Assembly (NCBI RefSeq): GCF_000724085.1 | Contig: NZ_CCDL010000001.1 | Location: 1,674,001 to 1,738,000, forward strand | DNA from: Oceanobacillus manasiensis | Lineage (GTDB): Bacteria > Bacillota > Bacilli > Bacillales > Amphibacillaceae | Direction: 5' to 3' | Length of the DNA stretch: 64,000 nucleotides | Part shown: in pieces, positions 9,199 through 18,488 of the stretch | Layout: every line of letters starts with the position of its first letter | How positions within the stretch are numbered: the stretch's first letter is position 1 | Notes under the pieces: model-generated | Databases searched by the model: none | Told to the model about the DNA's origin: nothing | Seen by the model: only the letters and a program-made list of their open reading frames with translations | Program-made: the position numbers and the translations under genes

Positions 9199-10010
9199 CC
9201 GCTTATTGTGTGTGTCGTTATTTCCGGTCGACTGCCTATTCGAATATTAAAACCGGTCTGGCCTAAACCTTCACTAATGTAAAAAGGGCACCCATATTGC
9301 TTATGCAATCCTTTCACAATATTTTTCCTAGCAAGCTTTCCCATTTTAACTAAGTGGTATGCTTTAGGATAGCAGATCTGTCCCCCATGAAAATGTCCTG
9401 CAAGGAGATAATCAAAGGATTGATCTTCCATTTCAAGCACAACGGTAGGATCGTGAGTTAAAACAAGATTCATTCCTCTTGCAGCACCATGAAAGGCTTT
9501 CTCAACATTACTTCTGTTCGTACTGTAATCATCTATACCGATAATGTTAACTGGATGTTCATTTATCAATAAAGTCTTGTGTTGGTTTTGTAGCACAGAA
9601 CAGTTGTAATCTAACAAGGTTTGCTTTAAATGTGATAGGTCAATGTCCTTTAGTACGTAGTCATGGTTACCTAATACAGCATACATACCATATTTCGGTT
9701 GCATTTTTTGCAGTACCTCTAAATAGGGACCTAATCTTGGTATTGATTTCTTTCTATCGAGAAAATCGCCTGTCAGAGCTATTATATCGGGTGTTTCACC
9801 AACTAGTTTCTGTTCTAATTCATCGGGAGTTATGGAGATATTTTCTAGATGTAAATCAGACAGATGAAGGATTGATAGGGAAGAAAGCGTTGGTGCCTTC
9901 TCACAATCAATGTTTATCTTATTAAACTTAATGTCTTTTGTATTGCTATATGCTTTATAGATTAAGATCGAGGTGACAATTAGTAATATTCCGATTGCTA
10001 GATAGGTCAT
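9192..10010 (-). CDS. ykoQ: Membrane-anchored metallophosphoesterase (YkoQ-like)
   Basis: Calcineurin-like phosphoesterase held in the membrane by one N-terminal helix (residues 3-20). All metal-site motifs are present in order: SDLHLE (D-x-H), TGDFLD (GDxxD), LGNHDY (GNHD), LTHD and AGHFHGGQ (GHxH). This group includes B. subtilis YkoQ and E. coli YaeI; the substrate is unknown, with lipid-linked phosphates a reasonable guess. The RBS GGAGGCGATACTAC precedes the ATG on the minus strand. It is divergent from the ykoN-like gene, separated by about 90 bases that must hold both promoters. Confidence 0.85.
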   Translation of the reverse strand: MTYLAIGILLIVTSILIYKAYSNTKDIKFNKINIDCEKAPTLSSLSILHLSDLHLENISITPDELEQKLVGETPDIIALTGDFLDRKKSIPRLGPYLEVLQKMQPKYGMYAVLGNHDYVLKDIDLSHLKQTLLDYNCSVLQNQHKTLLINEHPVNIIGIDDYSTNRSNVEKAFHGAARGMNLVLTHDPTVVLEMEDQSFDYLLAGHFHGGQICYPKAYHLVKMGKLARKNIVKGLHKQYGCPFYISEGLGQTGFNIRIGSRPEITTHTISGY

Positions 10011-10098
10011 GTAGTATCGCCTCCACGATTATTATAGCATGTGAAAAGTAGGCAAATCATTGGTAATTAGCGGTATATCAAGCAAGAGGAGGAGAGAG

Positions 10099-11202
10099 AT
10101 GGAGAAAGAAGCGTTATTTCTGCCATTTATGAAAATGGCCTCAGGGCATCACCATGTAGCAGATACCCTTATGGAAGAAACGGCAAAACTTAGCGAAAAT
10201 ATAAGAATGAGCAAGGTAGATATCCTTTCCTATAGCTATGGCGGGGCTGAAAAATTGGTATCAGCATTCTATATGAAGTGGATCCACCTTTTCCCAAGTT
10301 CCTATGATCGCCTATATCACCTTTTGGCTTTTCGCAATCTTAGTAAACGTAGTCGTCATCTTCATTACGAGCTTCTCTTTAAACCATTTATGCACAAGCT
10401 AGTAGCAAGTAAAGATCCCTCACTCCTCTTCTGTACACACGCATTGCCTTCAAATATGGCTTCTGTTTTAAAGCAAAAGGGTAAGTTAAATGCGATAATT
10501 GTAAATGTGTATACTGACTTTTTTGTAAATCGTGTATGGGGAATTGACGGGATAGATTACCATTTGGTGCCCTCTTTAACAGTAAAAAATTTCCTAATTC
10601 GCTTGGGAGTGGATGGAGAACGTATTTATATTACAGGAATCCCTGTCCATTCTGTATTTAAAGAAGCAAACTCGATTCAAAAAGAGGAAGGAAATTATAC
10701 TGTGCTCGTTACGGGAGGAAATATGGGAGCTGGTTCATTGGAAAATCTGCTACCACAAAAAAAGAACGCTTCTATTCGCTATTTTATTCTTTGTGGCAAT
10801 AACGAAAAGCTCTTTAAAAGACTTTCAGCAAGAAAGAACGAGCAGCTCATCCCAATTCCATATATTAATAATAAGCAAGAAATGAATGCGTTATATAATA
10901 AGGTGGATGCAGTATTAACCAAACCAGGCGGTGTCACGATTAGTGAGTGTCTGATAAAGCAAAAACCTATTTTTGTTAGTCATGCCCTACCAGGTCAGGA
11001 GAAAATAAATATGAAAGAGTTGGACAAGCATGGCTTAATGTTAGCATTGTCCCCTGATAAAAACGTGGAAGAGCAAATTATTAGCTATCTAGAAGACCAA
11101 ACAAAAATACAGTCCTATAAAAGAAGGGTAGAAGAGTATCATACCAACCTTGATACTCGAGATATTAGTGAGATTCTAAAAGAAATTATAGACAAGCATT
11201 AG
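10099..11202 (+). CDS. ykoN: MGDG-synthase-like glycosyltransferase (YkoN-like)
   Basis: GT28/GT-B glycosyltransferase of the MGDG synthase and UgtP class, which adds sugars from UDP-sugars to diacylglycerol. The N-terminal half has the lipid-acceptor start FMKMASGHHHVADTL; the C-terminal half has TGGNMGAGS and the nucleotide-sugar segment AVLTKPGGVTISECL followed by PGQEKINMKEL. I choose ATG 10099 (MEKEALF, 367 aa) because AGGAGGAGAG lies just before it; a start at 10060 would place this RBS inside the gene. Closest named relative by pattern and neighbours is YkoN; the true acceptor is unknown. A terminator overlaps its stop codon. Confidence 0.82.
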   Translation: MEKEALFLPFMKMASGHHHVADTLMEETAKLSENIRMSKVDILSYSYGGAEKLVSAFYMKWIHLFPSSYDRLYHLLAFRNLSKRSRHLHYELLFKPFMHKLVASKDPSLLFCTHALPSNMASVLKQKGKLNAIIVNVYTDFFVNRVWGIDGIDYHLVPSLTVKNFLIRLGVDGERIYITGIPVHSVFKEANSIQKEEGNYTVLVTGGNMGAGSLENLLPQKKNASIRYFILCGNNEKLFKRLSARKNEQLIPIPYINNKQEMNALYNKVDAVLTKPGGVTISECLIKQKPIFVSHALPGQEKINMKELDKHGLMLALSPDKNVEEQIISYLEDQTKIQSYKRRVEEYHTNLDTRDISEILKEIIDKH

Positions 11203-11223
11203 CAAATTCGCTAATGTTTTTTC
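11197..11223 (+). terminator. Terminator overlapping the ykoN stop codon
   Basis: CATTAGC pairs with GCTAATG around a short loop and is followed by TTTTTTT. The stop codon TAG (11200-11202) is part of the stem. Confidence 0.8.
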
Positions 11224-11233
11224 TATCAAATCC

Positions 11234-11289
11234 GTCCAGAGTACCCCCACTTCAAGCTTGCTAAGTGGCGGGGTGAATGGACTTTTTTT
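11234..11289 (+). repeat. Left hairpin of the tnpB element
   Basis: GTCCA (11234-11238) pairs with TGGAC (11278-11282), enclosing CCCCCACTT (11244-11252) paired with AAGTGGCGGGG (11263-11273). A run of seven T follows, so it can also act as a terminator. The same CCCCCACTT / AAGTGGCGGG helix recurs in the same orientation after tnpB (12862-12900), as expected for subterminal hairpins of IS200/IS605-type elements. Exact element ends cannot be fixed from one copy. Confidence 0.65.
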
Positions 11290-11374
11290 ATTTTCTGGCG
11301 AAATCAGAGACTTTTTAATTTGTTTTTGGTAATATTATCTTACAAACATACATTCGTATTGGGAGATGGGAGCT

Positions 11375-12844
11375 ATGGCTACAACAGAAAAACAGTACAA
11401 AACAGATCAAATTTTAGTTAAAAAAGGTCATCGCATGTTCAATTATTTTGAACAAGCCACTTCTAATGCAAAGAAGATGTATAACACGACTAATTTTTAT
11501 ATTCGTCAGGCTTACACAGCGTTGAAAAGCGATAAAGAGCTTCAACCTCTTCAACACGAAGTGCTGGAAAATATCCAAAAACACTTACCTAAAATGAATG
11601 ATGTGCAGCTAGCTGCTTATCTTCGAAAAGCAGAAAAAGAAAAAGTGAAACCAAAAGAAAAACGAAAAGAGTTGAAATGTAATCTTTTCGAAGGTCCAAC
11701 TCAAGAAAAACCTTTTGTTGATTACAATTTTTTGGATGCTTTGTTCAAATCCATGGTTCAGAATGATTACCGTTCTTTGCCAACACAATCGGCTCAAGCA
11801 GTCATGAAGAACGTTTTTCAGAACTGGAAGTCGTTTTTTAGTAGTCTGAAAGACTACAAAAAGAACCCTTCTAAATACAAAGGCCGACCAAGAATTCCGA
11901 ACTACTCCCGGGCCAAGCAAAAAGAAGTGGTTTTTAGCAATCAAGATTGCGTTGTGAAAGACCAACGTTTCTTAAAGTTTCCTAAAACCAAGGAACGTTT
12001 GAATATTGGCAAGTTAGGACTTACCGAAGGCAAGTTAAAACAGGTCCGAGTTATCCCTAGACACGGCCAGTACGTTGTGGAAGTGATAAAGGAAACACAG
12101 CCTAAGAACGAACCAAAAGCAGACAACAATAAGTACATGGCCATCGATTTGGGAATTGATAATTTAGCAACTATTATTACAAACACAGGTTATCGACCTG
12201 TTTTGTTAAAGGGCAAAAATATTAAATCCATTAATCAATTGTACAATAAAAAAAGAGCTCATTTATATGGCGTCTTGCGCCAAGGTAAGGGAGCGAAAGA
12301 GGGTTCTTTCTCTTCAAATGCCCTCACAGGTCTGTACCAGAAACGACAACGCAAAATAAAGGATTTGTTCCACAAGGCGAGCCGTAATATCGTTAACCTT
12401 GCACTCCGAGAGGATGTATCAACCATTGTAATTGGACTGAACAAGCAATGGAAACAGGAAACAAATATGTCCAAAAGGAACAATCAATCCTTCACCAGCA
12501 TTCCGCACGGAATGTTATTAAATATGGTCGAATATAAGGCTGCAGAACACGGTATTAAAGTTGAAATACGCGAAGAGTCCTACACCTCAAAAGCGAGTTT
12601 CTTGGATAACGATGTTATCCCAACATATGGAAAGAAAACAAAGGACAAACCTGTGTTTTCGGGGAAACGCATCAAGCGAGGTTTGTACCGTTCTTCGAAC
12701 GGAACACTACTAAACGCAGATGTAAACGGCGCCTGCAATATTTTAAGAAAAGCATTTCCAAATGCACTTGCAAATGGAATAGAGGGGTTGGATGGTAGTC
12801 AGTCCATCAACGTGTCAACTCCACTTTCGTTAATCGTTCACTAA
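11375..12844 (+). CDS. tnpB: TnpB-type RNA-guided endonuclease (solitary IS200/IS605-family orfB)
   Basis: Member of the TnpB/OrfB family, in which characterised proteins use an RNA from the element's right end to cut DNA. Catalytic RuvC residues are all present: Asp in MAIDLGIDNLATI (about residue 258 from this start), Glu in REESYTSK (about 401) and Asp in NADVNGACN (about 449). The segment between the last two, where most TnpBs have a four-cysteine zinc ribbon, has no cysteine pair (ASFLDNDVIP...GKRIKRGLY). No Y1 transposase tnpA is nearby, so the element cannot move by itself. Start ATG 11375 (MATTEK) fits relatives better than 11366; the RBS (GGGAG) serves either. Length about 489 aa, no frameshift. 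Confidence 0.9.
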   Translation: MATTEKQYKTDQILVKKGHRMFNYFEQATSNAKKMYNTTNFYIRQAYTALKSDKELQPLQHEVLENIQKHLPKMNDVQLAAYLRKAEKEKVKPKEKRKELKCNLFEGPTQEKPFVDYNFLDALFKSMVQNDYRSLPTQSAQAVMKNVFQNWKSFFSSLKDYKKNPSKYKGRPRIPNYSRAKQKEVVFSNQDCVVKDQRFLKFPKTKERLNIGKLGLTEGKLKQVRVIPRHGQYVVEVIKETQPKNEPKADNNKYMAIDLGIDNLATIITNTGYRPVLLKGKNIKSINQLYNKKRAHLYGVLRQGKGAKEGSFSSNALTGLYQKRQRKIKDLFHKASRNIVNLALREDVSTIVIGLNKQWKQETNMSKRNNQSFTSIPHGMLLNMVEYKAAEHGIKVEIREESYTSKASFLDNDVIPTYGKKTKDKPVFSGKRIKRGLYRSSNGTLLNADVNGACNILRKAFPNALANGIEGLDGSQSINVSTPLSLIVH

Positions 12845-12861
12845 GTTCGACACGAAAGAAA

Positions 12862-12900
12862 CCCCCACTTCAAATTTTCGTTAGGAAATTAAGTGGCGGG
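12862..12900 (+). repeat. Right hairpin of the tnpB element
   Basis: CCCCCACTT pairs with AAGTGGCGGG around an AT-rich loop with an inner AATTT/AAATT pairing. It starts 18 bases after the tnpB stop. It has the same helix and orientation as the left hairpin and would also be part of any guide-RNA scaffold from this end. Confidence 0.65.
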
Positions 12901-13036
12901 AGTATTCATTACTTAAATTCCGCTTTAACTGGATGTAAACCCCTTGTGTAAGAATTTGAGGTGAAACCAAGCATTTAAGGTGAGGTATTCAATTTCCAAT
13001 AGATCTCAGTTCAACAAAGGAAGTTTCACTTTATCC
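12901..13036 (+). repeat. First downstream module, possible right end or guide-RNA scaffold of tnpB
   Basis: After the right hairpin come GGGAGTA-like sequence, GGTGAAAC (12960-12967) and, at the end, GAAGTTTCACTTTATCC (13020-13036). GTGAAAC and GTTTCAC are inverted and could close a helix. In characterised TnpB systems the omegaRNA lies at this place, downstream of and overlapping tnpB. This is inference from position and foldability; there is no sequence match to a named omegaRNA that I can confirm. Confidence 0.4.
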
Positions 13037-13046
13037 TAGAGCAACT

Positions 13047-13183
13047 GTCCGTAAGGCTCCCACTTCAAAACATGAAGTGAAACCGTTAGTTTTAGTGGGA
13101 GTAAACGGACGCTAACACCCCGATTCGTTCAAGTAACAGTCAGTGAGGGATATTGAAAATCCCCGCTGATTGAAGTTTCACTT
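13047..13183 (+). repeat. Interspersed structured repeat, copy A
   Basis: GTCCGT (13047-13052) pairs with ACGGAC (13105-13110), enclosing CTCCCACT (13057-13064) paired with AGTGGGAG (13094-13101). A second hairpin follows (about 13136-13171; CAGTCAGTG with CGCTGATTG). The 109-base core 13075-13183 is bounded by AAGTGAAAC and its inverse GTTTCACTT. The stretch from GTGGGAG to GTTCAA is 38 bases and identical to copy B at 19697-19734. The outer helix has the same design as the hairpin left of tnpB. Confidence 0.8.
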
Positions 13184-13252
13184 TATCCATGTCCTTTTGA
13201 TATTTCGGTAGGTAAAGAGGGTATAATGGTAAGATAGTCAAAACAAAATAAT

Positions 13253-13266
13253 CGAATATTTGTTCG
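13253..13266 (+). promoter_or_regulatory. LexA (DinR) SOS box upstream of uvrBA
   Basis: CGAATATTTGTTCG matches the Bacillus SOS box CGAAC-N4-GTTCG with one mismatch (fifth base). It sits just upstream of the extended -10 at 13273-13281, where bound LexA would block RNA polymerase. uvrB is SOS-regulated in B. subtilis. Confidence 0.85.
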
Positions 13267-13272
13267 TGTTTA

Positions 13273-13281
13273 TGTTATAAT
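13273..13281 (+). promoter_or_regulatory. Extended -10 promoter of uvrBA
   Basis: TGTTATAAT is a perfect extended -10. The -35 region is replaced by the SOS box. The transcript would begin near 13288 and carry a leader of about 205 bases. Confidence 0.7.
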
Positions 13282-13325
13282 ATAGAAGTTATATGATAAG
13301 ATAAAATGAACTATTTTAAATGAAC

Positions 13326-13442
13326 GGCTTTTCCTATTTTGCAAGTGGTAGGTATCCCACTGGATATTGAAGTTGTACTTGCCTGCCTGGTGATACTGCA
13401 CAAGCGGAATTTCTAAACGGGTTCAACTATTAGGAAATAGCC
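13326..13442 (+). other. Foldable leader of uvrB
   Basis: GGCTTTTCC (13326-13334) can pair with GGAAATAGCC (13433-13442) with one bulge, closing a domain that holds AGTGG/CCACT (13344-13348 with 13357-13361) and CTTG/CAAG hairpins. No start codon with an RBS lies in it. It might be a degenerate copy of the interspersed repeat, because CCCACTGGATATTGAAGT resembles the end of copies A and B, or a regulatory leader. Confidence 0.35.
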
Positions 13443-13492
13443 TCAATATATAAGTTTTTAAGTTAGATATTCACTTGAACGGAGGTTAAAAT

Positions 13493-15475
13493 GTGAACAA
13501 TACATTTGAGTTAGTATCAAGCTACGAACCTGGCGGTGACCAGCCAAAAGCGATTAAAGAAATTATCGATAAAATTATGAAAGGCCAGCGACATCAGACG
13601 TTGCTTGGTGCCACGGGGACAGGAAAGACCTTTACAATGTCTAATGTGGTAAAAGAGATTAATCGTCCTACATTAGTAATTGCCCATAACAAAACACTGG
13701 CCGGACAGCTTTATAGTGAGTTTAAAGAGTTTTTCCCCAATAATGCAGTAGAGTATTTTGTGAGCTATTATGATTATTATCAACCAGAAGCCTATGTGCC
13801 ATCTACAGATACATTTATAGAAAAAGATGCAAGTATTAATGATGAAATTGATAAGTTACGTCACTCTGCCACCTCTTCGTTATTTGAACGGAATGATGTA
13901 TTAATTGTAGCCAGTGTATCCTGCATATACGGTTTAGGTTCACCGGAAGAATACAAAAAGAAAGTTCTCTCTCTTCGGGTAGGAATGGAGAAGGAGCGAG
14001 ACCAGCTTTTACGTGAACTTGTTGATATCCAATATGCAAGAAATGACATCAATTTTCAGCGCGGAACTTTTCGGGTAAGAGGTGATTCCGTGGAAATTAT
14101 TCCAGCTTCAAGAGAAGAGCATTGTGTCCGAGTGGAGTTTTTCGGTGATGAAATCGACCGAATACGTGAAGTGGACGCCCTTACTGGAGAAATTATTGGT
14201 GACAGAGAACATATAGCTATTTTCCCAGCTTCTCACTTTGTTACAGGAGAAGATAAAATGAAAATTGCGATTAAAAACATTGAAAAAGAACTAGAAGAAC
14301 GGTTAACAGAGCTGCGTGAGAATGACAAACTTCTAGAAGCACAGCGTCTTGAGCAACGTACCCATTATGACTTGGAAATGATGAATGAAATGGGCTTCTG
14401 TTCGGGGATAGAGAACTATTCCAGACATTTGACGCTACGTGAGCAGGGAGCAACTCCGTATACACTGATCGACTTCTTTCCAGATGATTTTCTTGTCGTA
14501 ATTGACGAATCCCATGTTACACTTCCGCAAATAAGAGGAATGTATAATGGAGACCAGGCCAGAAAACAGGTTTTAGTGGATCACGGCTTTCGACTTCCAT
14601 CTGCAATGGATAATCGACCATTAAAGTTTGGAGAATTTGAGGAAAAGACAAAGCAACTCGTTTATGTTTCTGCAACTCCGGGGCCGTATGAGTTAGAACA
14701 TTCTCCACAGATGACGGAGCAAATTATTAGACCTACGGGGTTACTGGATCCTGAAGTGGAAATAAGACCAATAGATGGACAGATAGATGATCTTTTAGCA
14801 GAAATCAACATACGCTCAGAAAAAAATGAACGAGTCCTTGTTACGACATTAACCAAAAAAATGTCAGAAGATCTAACCGATTATATGAAGGAAATTGGCA
14901 TTAAAGTGGCATATTTACATTCAGAAATTAAAACGTTAGAGCGTATTGAAATCATTCGGGACCTTCGTGTTGGAAAATATGATGTGCTGATCGGAATTAA
15001 TTTATTACGTGAAGGACTGGATATTCCTGAAGTTTCCCTTGTGACAATACTTGATGCAGATAAAGAAGGATTCCTTCGTTCTGAGCGTTCCTTGATCCAG
15101 ACAATGGGGAGAGCCGCACGTAATGAGAACGGGCGGGTTATCATGTATGCTGATAAAATGACCAAGTCAATGGAAATAGCGATCGGAGAAACCAATCGAC
15201 GCCGAGAAAAACAGCAAGCCTTTAATGAAGAGCATGGCATTACACCAACGACCATTAAAAAAGAAGTACGAGATGTTATTCGTGCAACAGTTGCAGCAGA
15301 GGAAACGACTGAATATGAAAACAAAGCTAAGAGCTTAACGAAGCTGTCAAAGGACGAAAAAGCAAAAGTAATAGAAAAAATGGAAAAAGAAATGAAGGAA
15401 GCTGCAAAGTCGCTTGATTTTGAAAAAGCAGCCGAGCTTCGTGACGTAATACATGAACTAAAAGCAGGAAGGTGA
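13493..15475 (+). CDS. uvrB: Excinuclease ABC subunit B
   Basis: Damage-verification helicase of nucleotide excision repair; loaded by UvrA, it opens DNA at a lesion and recruits UvrC. The 660-residue protein has Walker A GATGTGKT (near residue 40), the beta-hairpin region rich in Tyr ([14 protein letters not shown]), the DEAD-like box DESHV, helicase motifs [11 protein letters not shown] and QTMGRAARN, and a C-terminal UVR motif ([18 protein letters not shown]) that binds UvrC. The start is GTG 13493 behind GGAGGTTAAAAT; the ATG two bases earlier is out of frame and hits a stop. Only 7 bases separate it from uvrA. The csbA gene that precedes uvrB in B. subtilis is absent. Confidence 0.98.
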   Translation: MNNTFELVSSYEPGGDQPKAIKEIIDKIMKGQRHQTLLGATGTGKTFTMSNVVKEINRPTLVIAHNKTLAGQLYSEFKEFFPNNAVEYFVSYYDYYQPEAYVPSTDTFIEKDASINDEIDKLRHSATSSLFERNDVLIVASVSCIYGLGSPEEYKKKVLSLRVGMEKERDQLLRELVDIQYARNDINFQRGTFRVRGDSVEIIPASREEHCVRVEFFGDEIDRIREVDALTGEIIGDREHIAIFPASHFVTGEDKMKIAIKNIEKELEERLTELRENDKLLEAQRLEQRTHYDLEMMNEMGFCSGIENYSRHLTLREQGATPYTLIDFFPDDFLVVIDESHVTLPQIRGMYNGDQARKQVLVDHGFRLPSAMDNRPLKFGEFEEKTKQLVYVSATPGPYELEHSPQMTEQIIRPTGLLDPEVEIRPIDGQIDDLLAEINIRSEKNERVLVTTLTKKMSEDLTDYMKEIGIKVAYLHSEIKTLERIEIIRDLRVGKYDVLIGINLLREGLDIPEVSLVTILDADKEGFLRSERSLIQTMGRAARNENGRVIMYADKMTKSMEIAIGETNRRREKQQAFNEEHGITPTTIKKEVRDVIRATVAAEETTEYENKAKSLTKLSKDEKAKVIEKMEKEMKEAAKSLDFEKAAELRDVIHELKAGR

Positions 15476-15482
15476 TGGGAAA

Positions 15483-18359
15483 ATGCCTAGTAAATCAATC
15501 CAGATTCAGGGAGCAAGGGCGCATAATTTAAAGAATATAGATGTGACGATCCCGAAAAATAAACTTGTTGTATTAACAGGACTCTCAGGTTCCGGAAAAT
15601 CTTCCCTTGCCTTTGATACCATCTATGCCGAAGGACAACGTAGATATGTAGAATCGCTTTCAGCATATGCAAGGCAATTTTTAGGCCAGATGGATAAACC
15701 AGATGTGGATGCAATTGAAGGTTTATCGCCAGCAATCTCAATTGATCAAAAAACAACCAGTAAAAACCCTAGATCAACAGTGGGAACAGTTACCGAAATA
15801 TATGATTATCTTAGATTGCTTTATGCTAGAGTAGGTCATCCTGTCTGTCCTAATCACGGTGTGGAGATTACATCTCAAACAGTTCAGCAGATGGTCGATC
15901 GGATATTAGAGTATCCAGAGAGAACGAAAATGCAAATTCTTGCACCAGTCGTTTCAGGCCGTAAAGGTGAGCATGTAAAAACACTTGAAAAGCTACGTCA
16001 AGAAGGGTATGTCCGTATCCGTGTCGACAAAGAAATGCGAGAAGTTACAGATGATATACAACTGGAAAAGAATAAGAAACATACCATTGAAGTGGTAGTA
16101 GATAGAATTGTTGTAAAAGAAGGCGTTGCTGGACGTTTAAGTGATTCCATAGAAACAGCACTTGGTCTGGGTGATGGAAAGATTATTGTAGACGTCATTG
16201 GAGAGGAAGAGCTTACTTTCAGTGAAAATTTCGCCTGCCCAATTTGTGGATTTTCCATTGGAGAACTGGAGCCTCGCTTATTCTCCTTTAACAGTCCGTA
16301 TGGCGCTTGCCAAACGTGTGACGGGTTAGGGACAAAGCTGGAAGTCGACCTTGACCTTGTTATTCCGGATTGGAATTTATCACTTAACCAGCATGCAATC
16401 GCAGCGTGGGAGCCAATTAGCTCTCAATACTACCCACAGCTTCTGAAAAGCGTCTGTGAACACTTTGATATAGATATGGACAAACCTGTTAAAAAGATAG
16501 CGAAAGAAAAAATGGATATTATTTTACATGGTAGCGGGAAAGAAAAAATTCGCTTCCACTACGTAAATGAATTTGGAAATGTGAGAGATAACCAAATTCA
16601 ATTTGAAGGGGTACTAAATAATGTTGCACGACGATATCGTGAAACTTCTTCTGATTTTATTAGGGAGTCTCTAGAGAAATACATGGGGCAGAAGAACTGT
16701 CCAACGTGTAAAGGATATCGTTTGAAGCGTGAAGCACTTGCTGTAAAAGTAAACGACTTGCATATAAGCAATGTAACAGATTTTTCTATTGTGGAAGCAA
16801 AAGACTTCTTTGAAACCCTACAATTGTCGGAAAAAGAACAGCAAATTGCTAAAATGATATTAAAAGAGATTTGCAATCGCTTAGAGTTTTTAAACAATGT
16901 GGGTCTGGATTACCTTACTTTGTCTCGGGCTGCAGGTACATTATCTGGAGGAGAGGCACAGCGTATCCGATTAGCGACCCAAATTGGTTCAGCACTGACA
17001 GGGGTTCTTTACGTACTGGATGAACCATCCATTGGATTACATCAGCGAGATAATGATCGTTTAATTGACACCTTAAAAAGGATGCGTGATTTGGATAATA
17101 CTTTAATAGTCGTGGAACATGATGAAGATACAATGCTCGCGGCCGACTGGCTCATTGATATTGGTCCAGGCGCTGGCGAACATGGTGGAAATATTGTGGC
17201 CAGTGGTACACCAGATGAAGTGATGAAAAACAAAAACTCACTTACAGGTCAATACTTATCGGGGGATCAATTTATTGGACTTCCAACTAAGCGAAGAAAA
17301 GCTGATAAACGATTCATCGAGATAGTAGGGGCTGAGGAAAATAACCTGAAAAAGGTTTCAGCAAAATTCCCGATTGGTTTAATGACGGTAGTCACAGGTG
17401 TTTCCGGATCTGGTAAAAGTACACTTGTAAATGAAATCCTTTATAAATCTCTAGCGAAAGAACTATACCGTGGTAAGCATAAGCCTGGAAAGCATAAAGC
17501 AGTAAAAGGAATTGAAAATATTGAAAAAGTAATTGATATCGATCAATCCCCGATTGGCAGAACACCTAGATCAAACCCTGCTACTTACACAGGTGTATTT
17601 GATGATATTCGTGATGTATTCGCCCAAACAAATGAGGCAAAGGTACGCGGTTATAAGAAGGGTAGATTCAGCTTTAATGTAAAAGGTGGACGCTGTGAAG
17701 CCTGCCGCGGGGATGGTATTATCAAAATTGAAATGCATTTCCTTCCAGATGTGTATGTTCCATGTGAAGTGTGCCATGGAAAACGTTATAATCGTGAGAC
17801 CTTAGAAGTTAAATATAAAGGGAAAAATATCGCGGATGTGTTAGAACTAACGATCGAGGATGCACTTGATTTCTTTGCAAACATACCGAAAATTAAACGG
17901 AAGTTGCAAACCATTTTTGACGTAGGTTTGGGATATGTCAGGTTGGGTCAGCCTGCAACTACTTTATCTGGTGGTGAGGCACAACGTGTGAAGCTAGCAA
18001 GTGAGTTACACCGCCGATCTAACGGGAAATCTTTTTATATTCTTGATGAGCCAACTACAGGACTTCACGTTGATGACATTAAACGATTAATAGCAGTCTT
18101 GCAGCGACTTGTAGATAATGGAGACACTGTTTTAATTATCGAGCATAATCTTGATGTCATTAAAACAGCTGACCATATTGTCGACCTTGGACCTGAAGGT
18201 GGAGACAGAGGCGGACAGATTATTGCCAAAGGAACACCAGAGCAGATTGCAAAGGTAGAGGCTTCTTACACAGGAAGGTATTTAAAACCAGTACTAGAAA
18301 GAGATCGAAAACGAACGGAAGATAATATCACAACAAGAGAAAAAGCTACAGCTAAATAG
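15483..18359 (+). CDS. uvrA: Excinuclease ABC subunit A
   Basis: Damage-sensing ATPase of nucleotide excision repair, acting as a dimer that loads UvrB. At 958 aa it has two ABC modules: Walker [10 protein letters not shown] (near residue 33) with signature LSGGEAQRI and Walker [14 protein letters not shown]; second Walker [10 protein letters not shown] with signature LSGGEAQRV and Walker [13 protein letters not shown]. Zinc modules are visible: CPICGF with CQTCDG, CPTCKG, and CEACRG with CHGKRYN. The start follows GGAAGGTGATGGGAA. It shares the SOS-controlled transcript with uvrB and ends at a strong terminator. Confidence 0.98.
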   Translation: MPSKSIQIQGARAHNLKNIDVTIPKNKLVVLTGLSGSGKSSLAFDTIYAEGQRRYVESLSAYARQFLGQMDKPDVDAIEGLSPAISIDQKTTSKNPRSTVGTVTEIYDYLRLLYARVGHPVCPNHGVEITSQTVQQMVDRILEYPERTKMQILAPVVSGRKGEHVKTLEKLRQEGYVRIRVDKEMREVTDDIQLEKNKKHTIEVVVDRIVVKEGVAGRLSDSIETALGLGDGKIIVDVIGEEELTFSENFACPICGFSIGELEPRLFSFNSPYGACQTCDGLGTKLEVDLDLVIPDWNLSLNQHAIAAWEPISSQYYPQLLKSVCEHFDIDMDKPVKKIAKEKMDIILHGSGKEKIRFHYVNEFGNVRDNQIQFEGVLNNVARRYRETSSDFIRESLEKYMGQKNCPTCKGYRLKREALAVKVNDLHISNVTDFSIVEAKDFFETLQLSEKEQQIAKMILKEICNRLEFLNNVGLDYLTLSRAAGTLSGGEAQRIRLATQIGSALTGVLYVLDEPSIGLHQRDNDRLIDTLKRMRDLDNTLIVVEHDEDTMLAADWLIDIGPGAGEHGGNIVASGTPDEVMKNKNSLTGQYLSGDQFIGLPTKRRKADKRFIEIVGAEENNLKKVSAKFPIGLMTVVTGVSGSGKSTLVNEILYKSLAKELYRGKHKPGKHKAVKGIENIEKVIDIDQSPIGRTPRSNPATYTGVFDDIRDVFAQTNEAKVRGYKKGRFSFNVKGGRCEACRGDGIIKIEMHFLPDVYVPCEVCHGKRYNRETLEVKYKGKNIADVLELTIEDALDFFANIPKIKRKLQTIFDVGLGYVRLGQPATTLSGGEAQRVKLASELHRRSNGKSFYILDEPTTGLHVDDIKRLIAVLQRLVDNGDTVLIIEHNLDVIKTADHIVDLGPEGGDRGGQIIAKGTPEQIAKVEASYTGRYLKPVLERDRKRTEDNITTREKATAK

Positions 18360-18374
18360 CTAAACCAATAAAAA

Positions 18375-18411
18375 TGGCCAGTAAGTCTACGCAACTACTG
18401 GCTGTTTTTTA
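18375..18411 (+). terminator. Terminator after uvrA
   Basis: GCCAGTA pairs with TACTGGC, followed by TGTTTTTTA. Confidence 0.85.
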
Positions 18412-18488
18412 GTTTGTGGTTCAATGTTTTGACGGTAACCCATCATTTCGATAAGCTAAGAAGAGAAGCGTAGTAGGAGGATTAAAGA

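Noticed and set aside
12862-13190. CRISPR array
   Set aside because: Repeated pieces are present but there are only two, with different lengths and foldable content, no regular spacers, and no cas genes.
11200-13200. Complete autonomous IS200/IS605 transposon
   Set aside because: There is no tnpA (Y1 transposase) gene on either strand near tnpB.
13344-13383. Fourth copy of the interspersed repeat in the uvrB leader
   Set aside because: Only the end segment resembles copies A and B, with indels; the conserved 38-base core is missing, so it is not listed as a copy.
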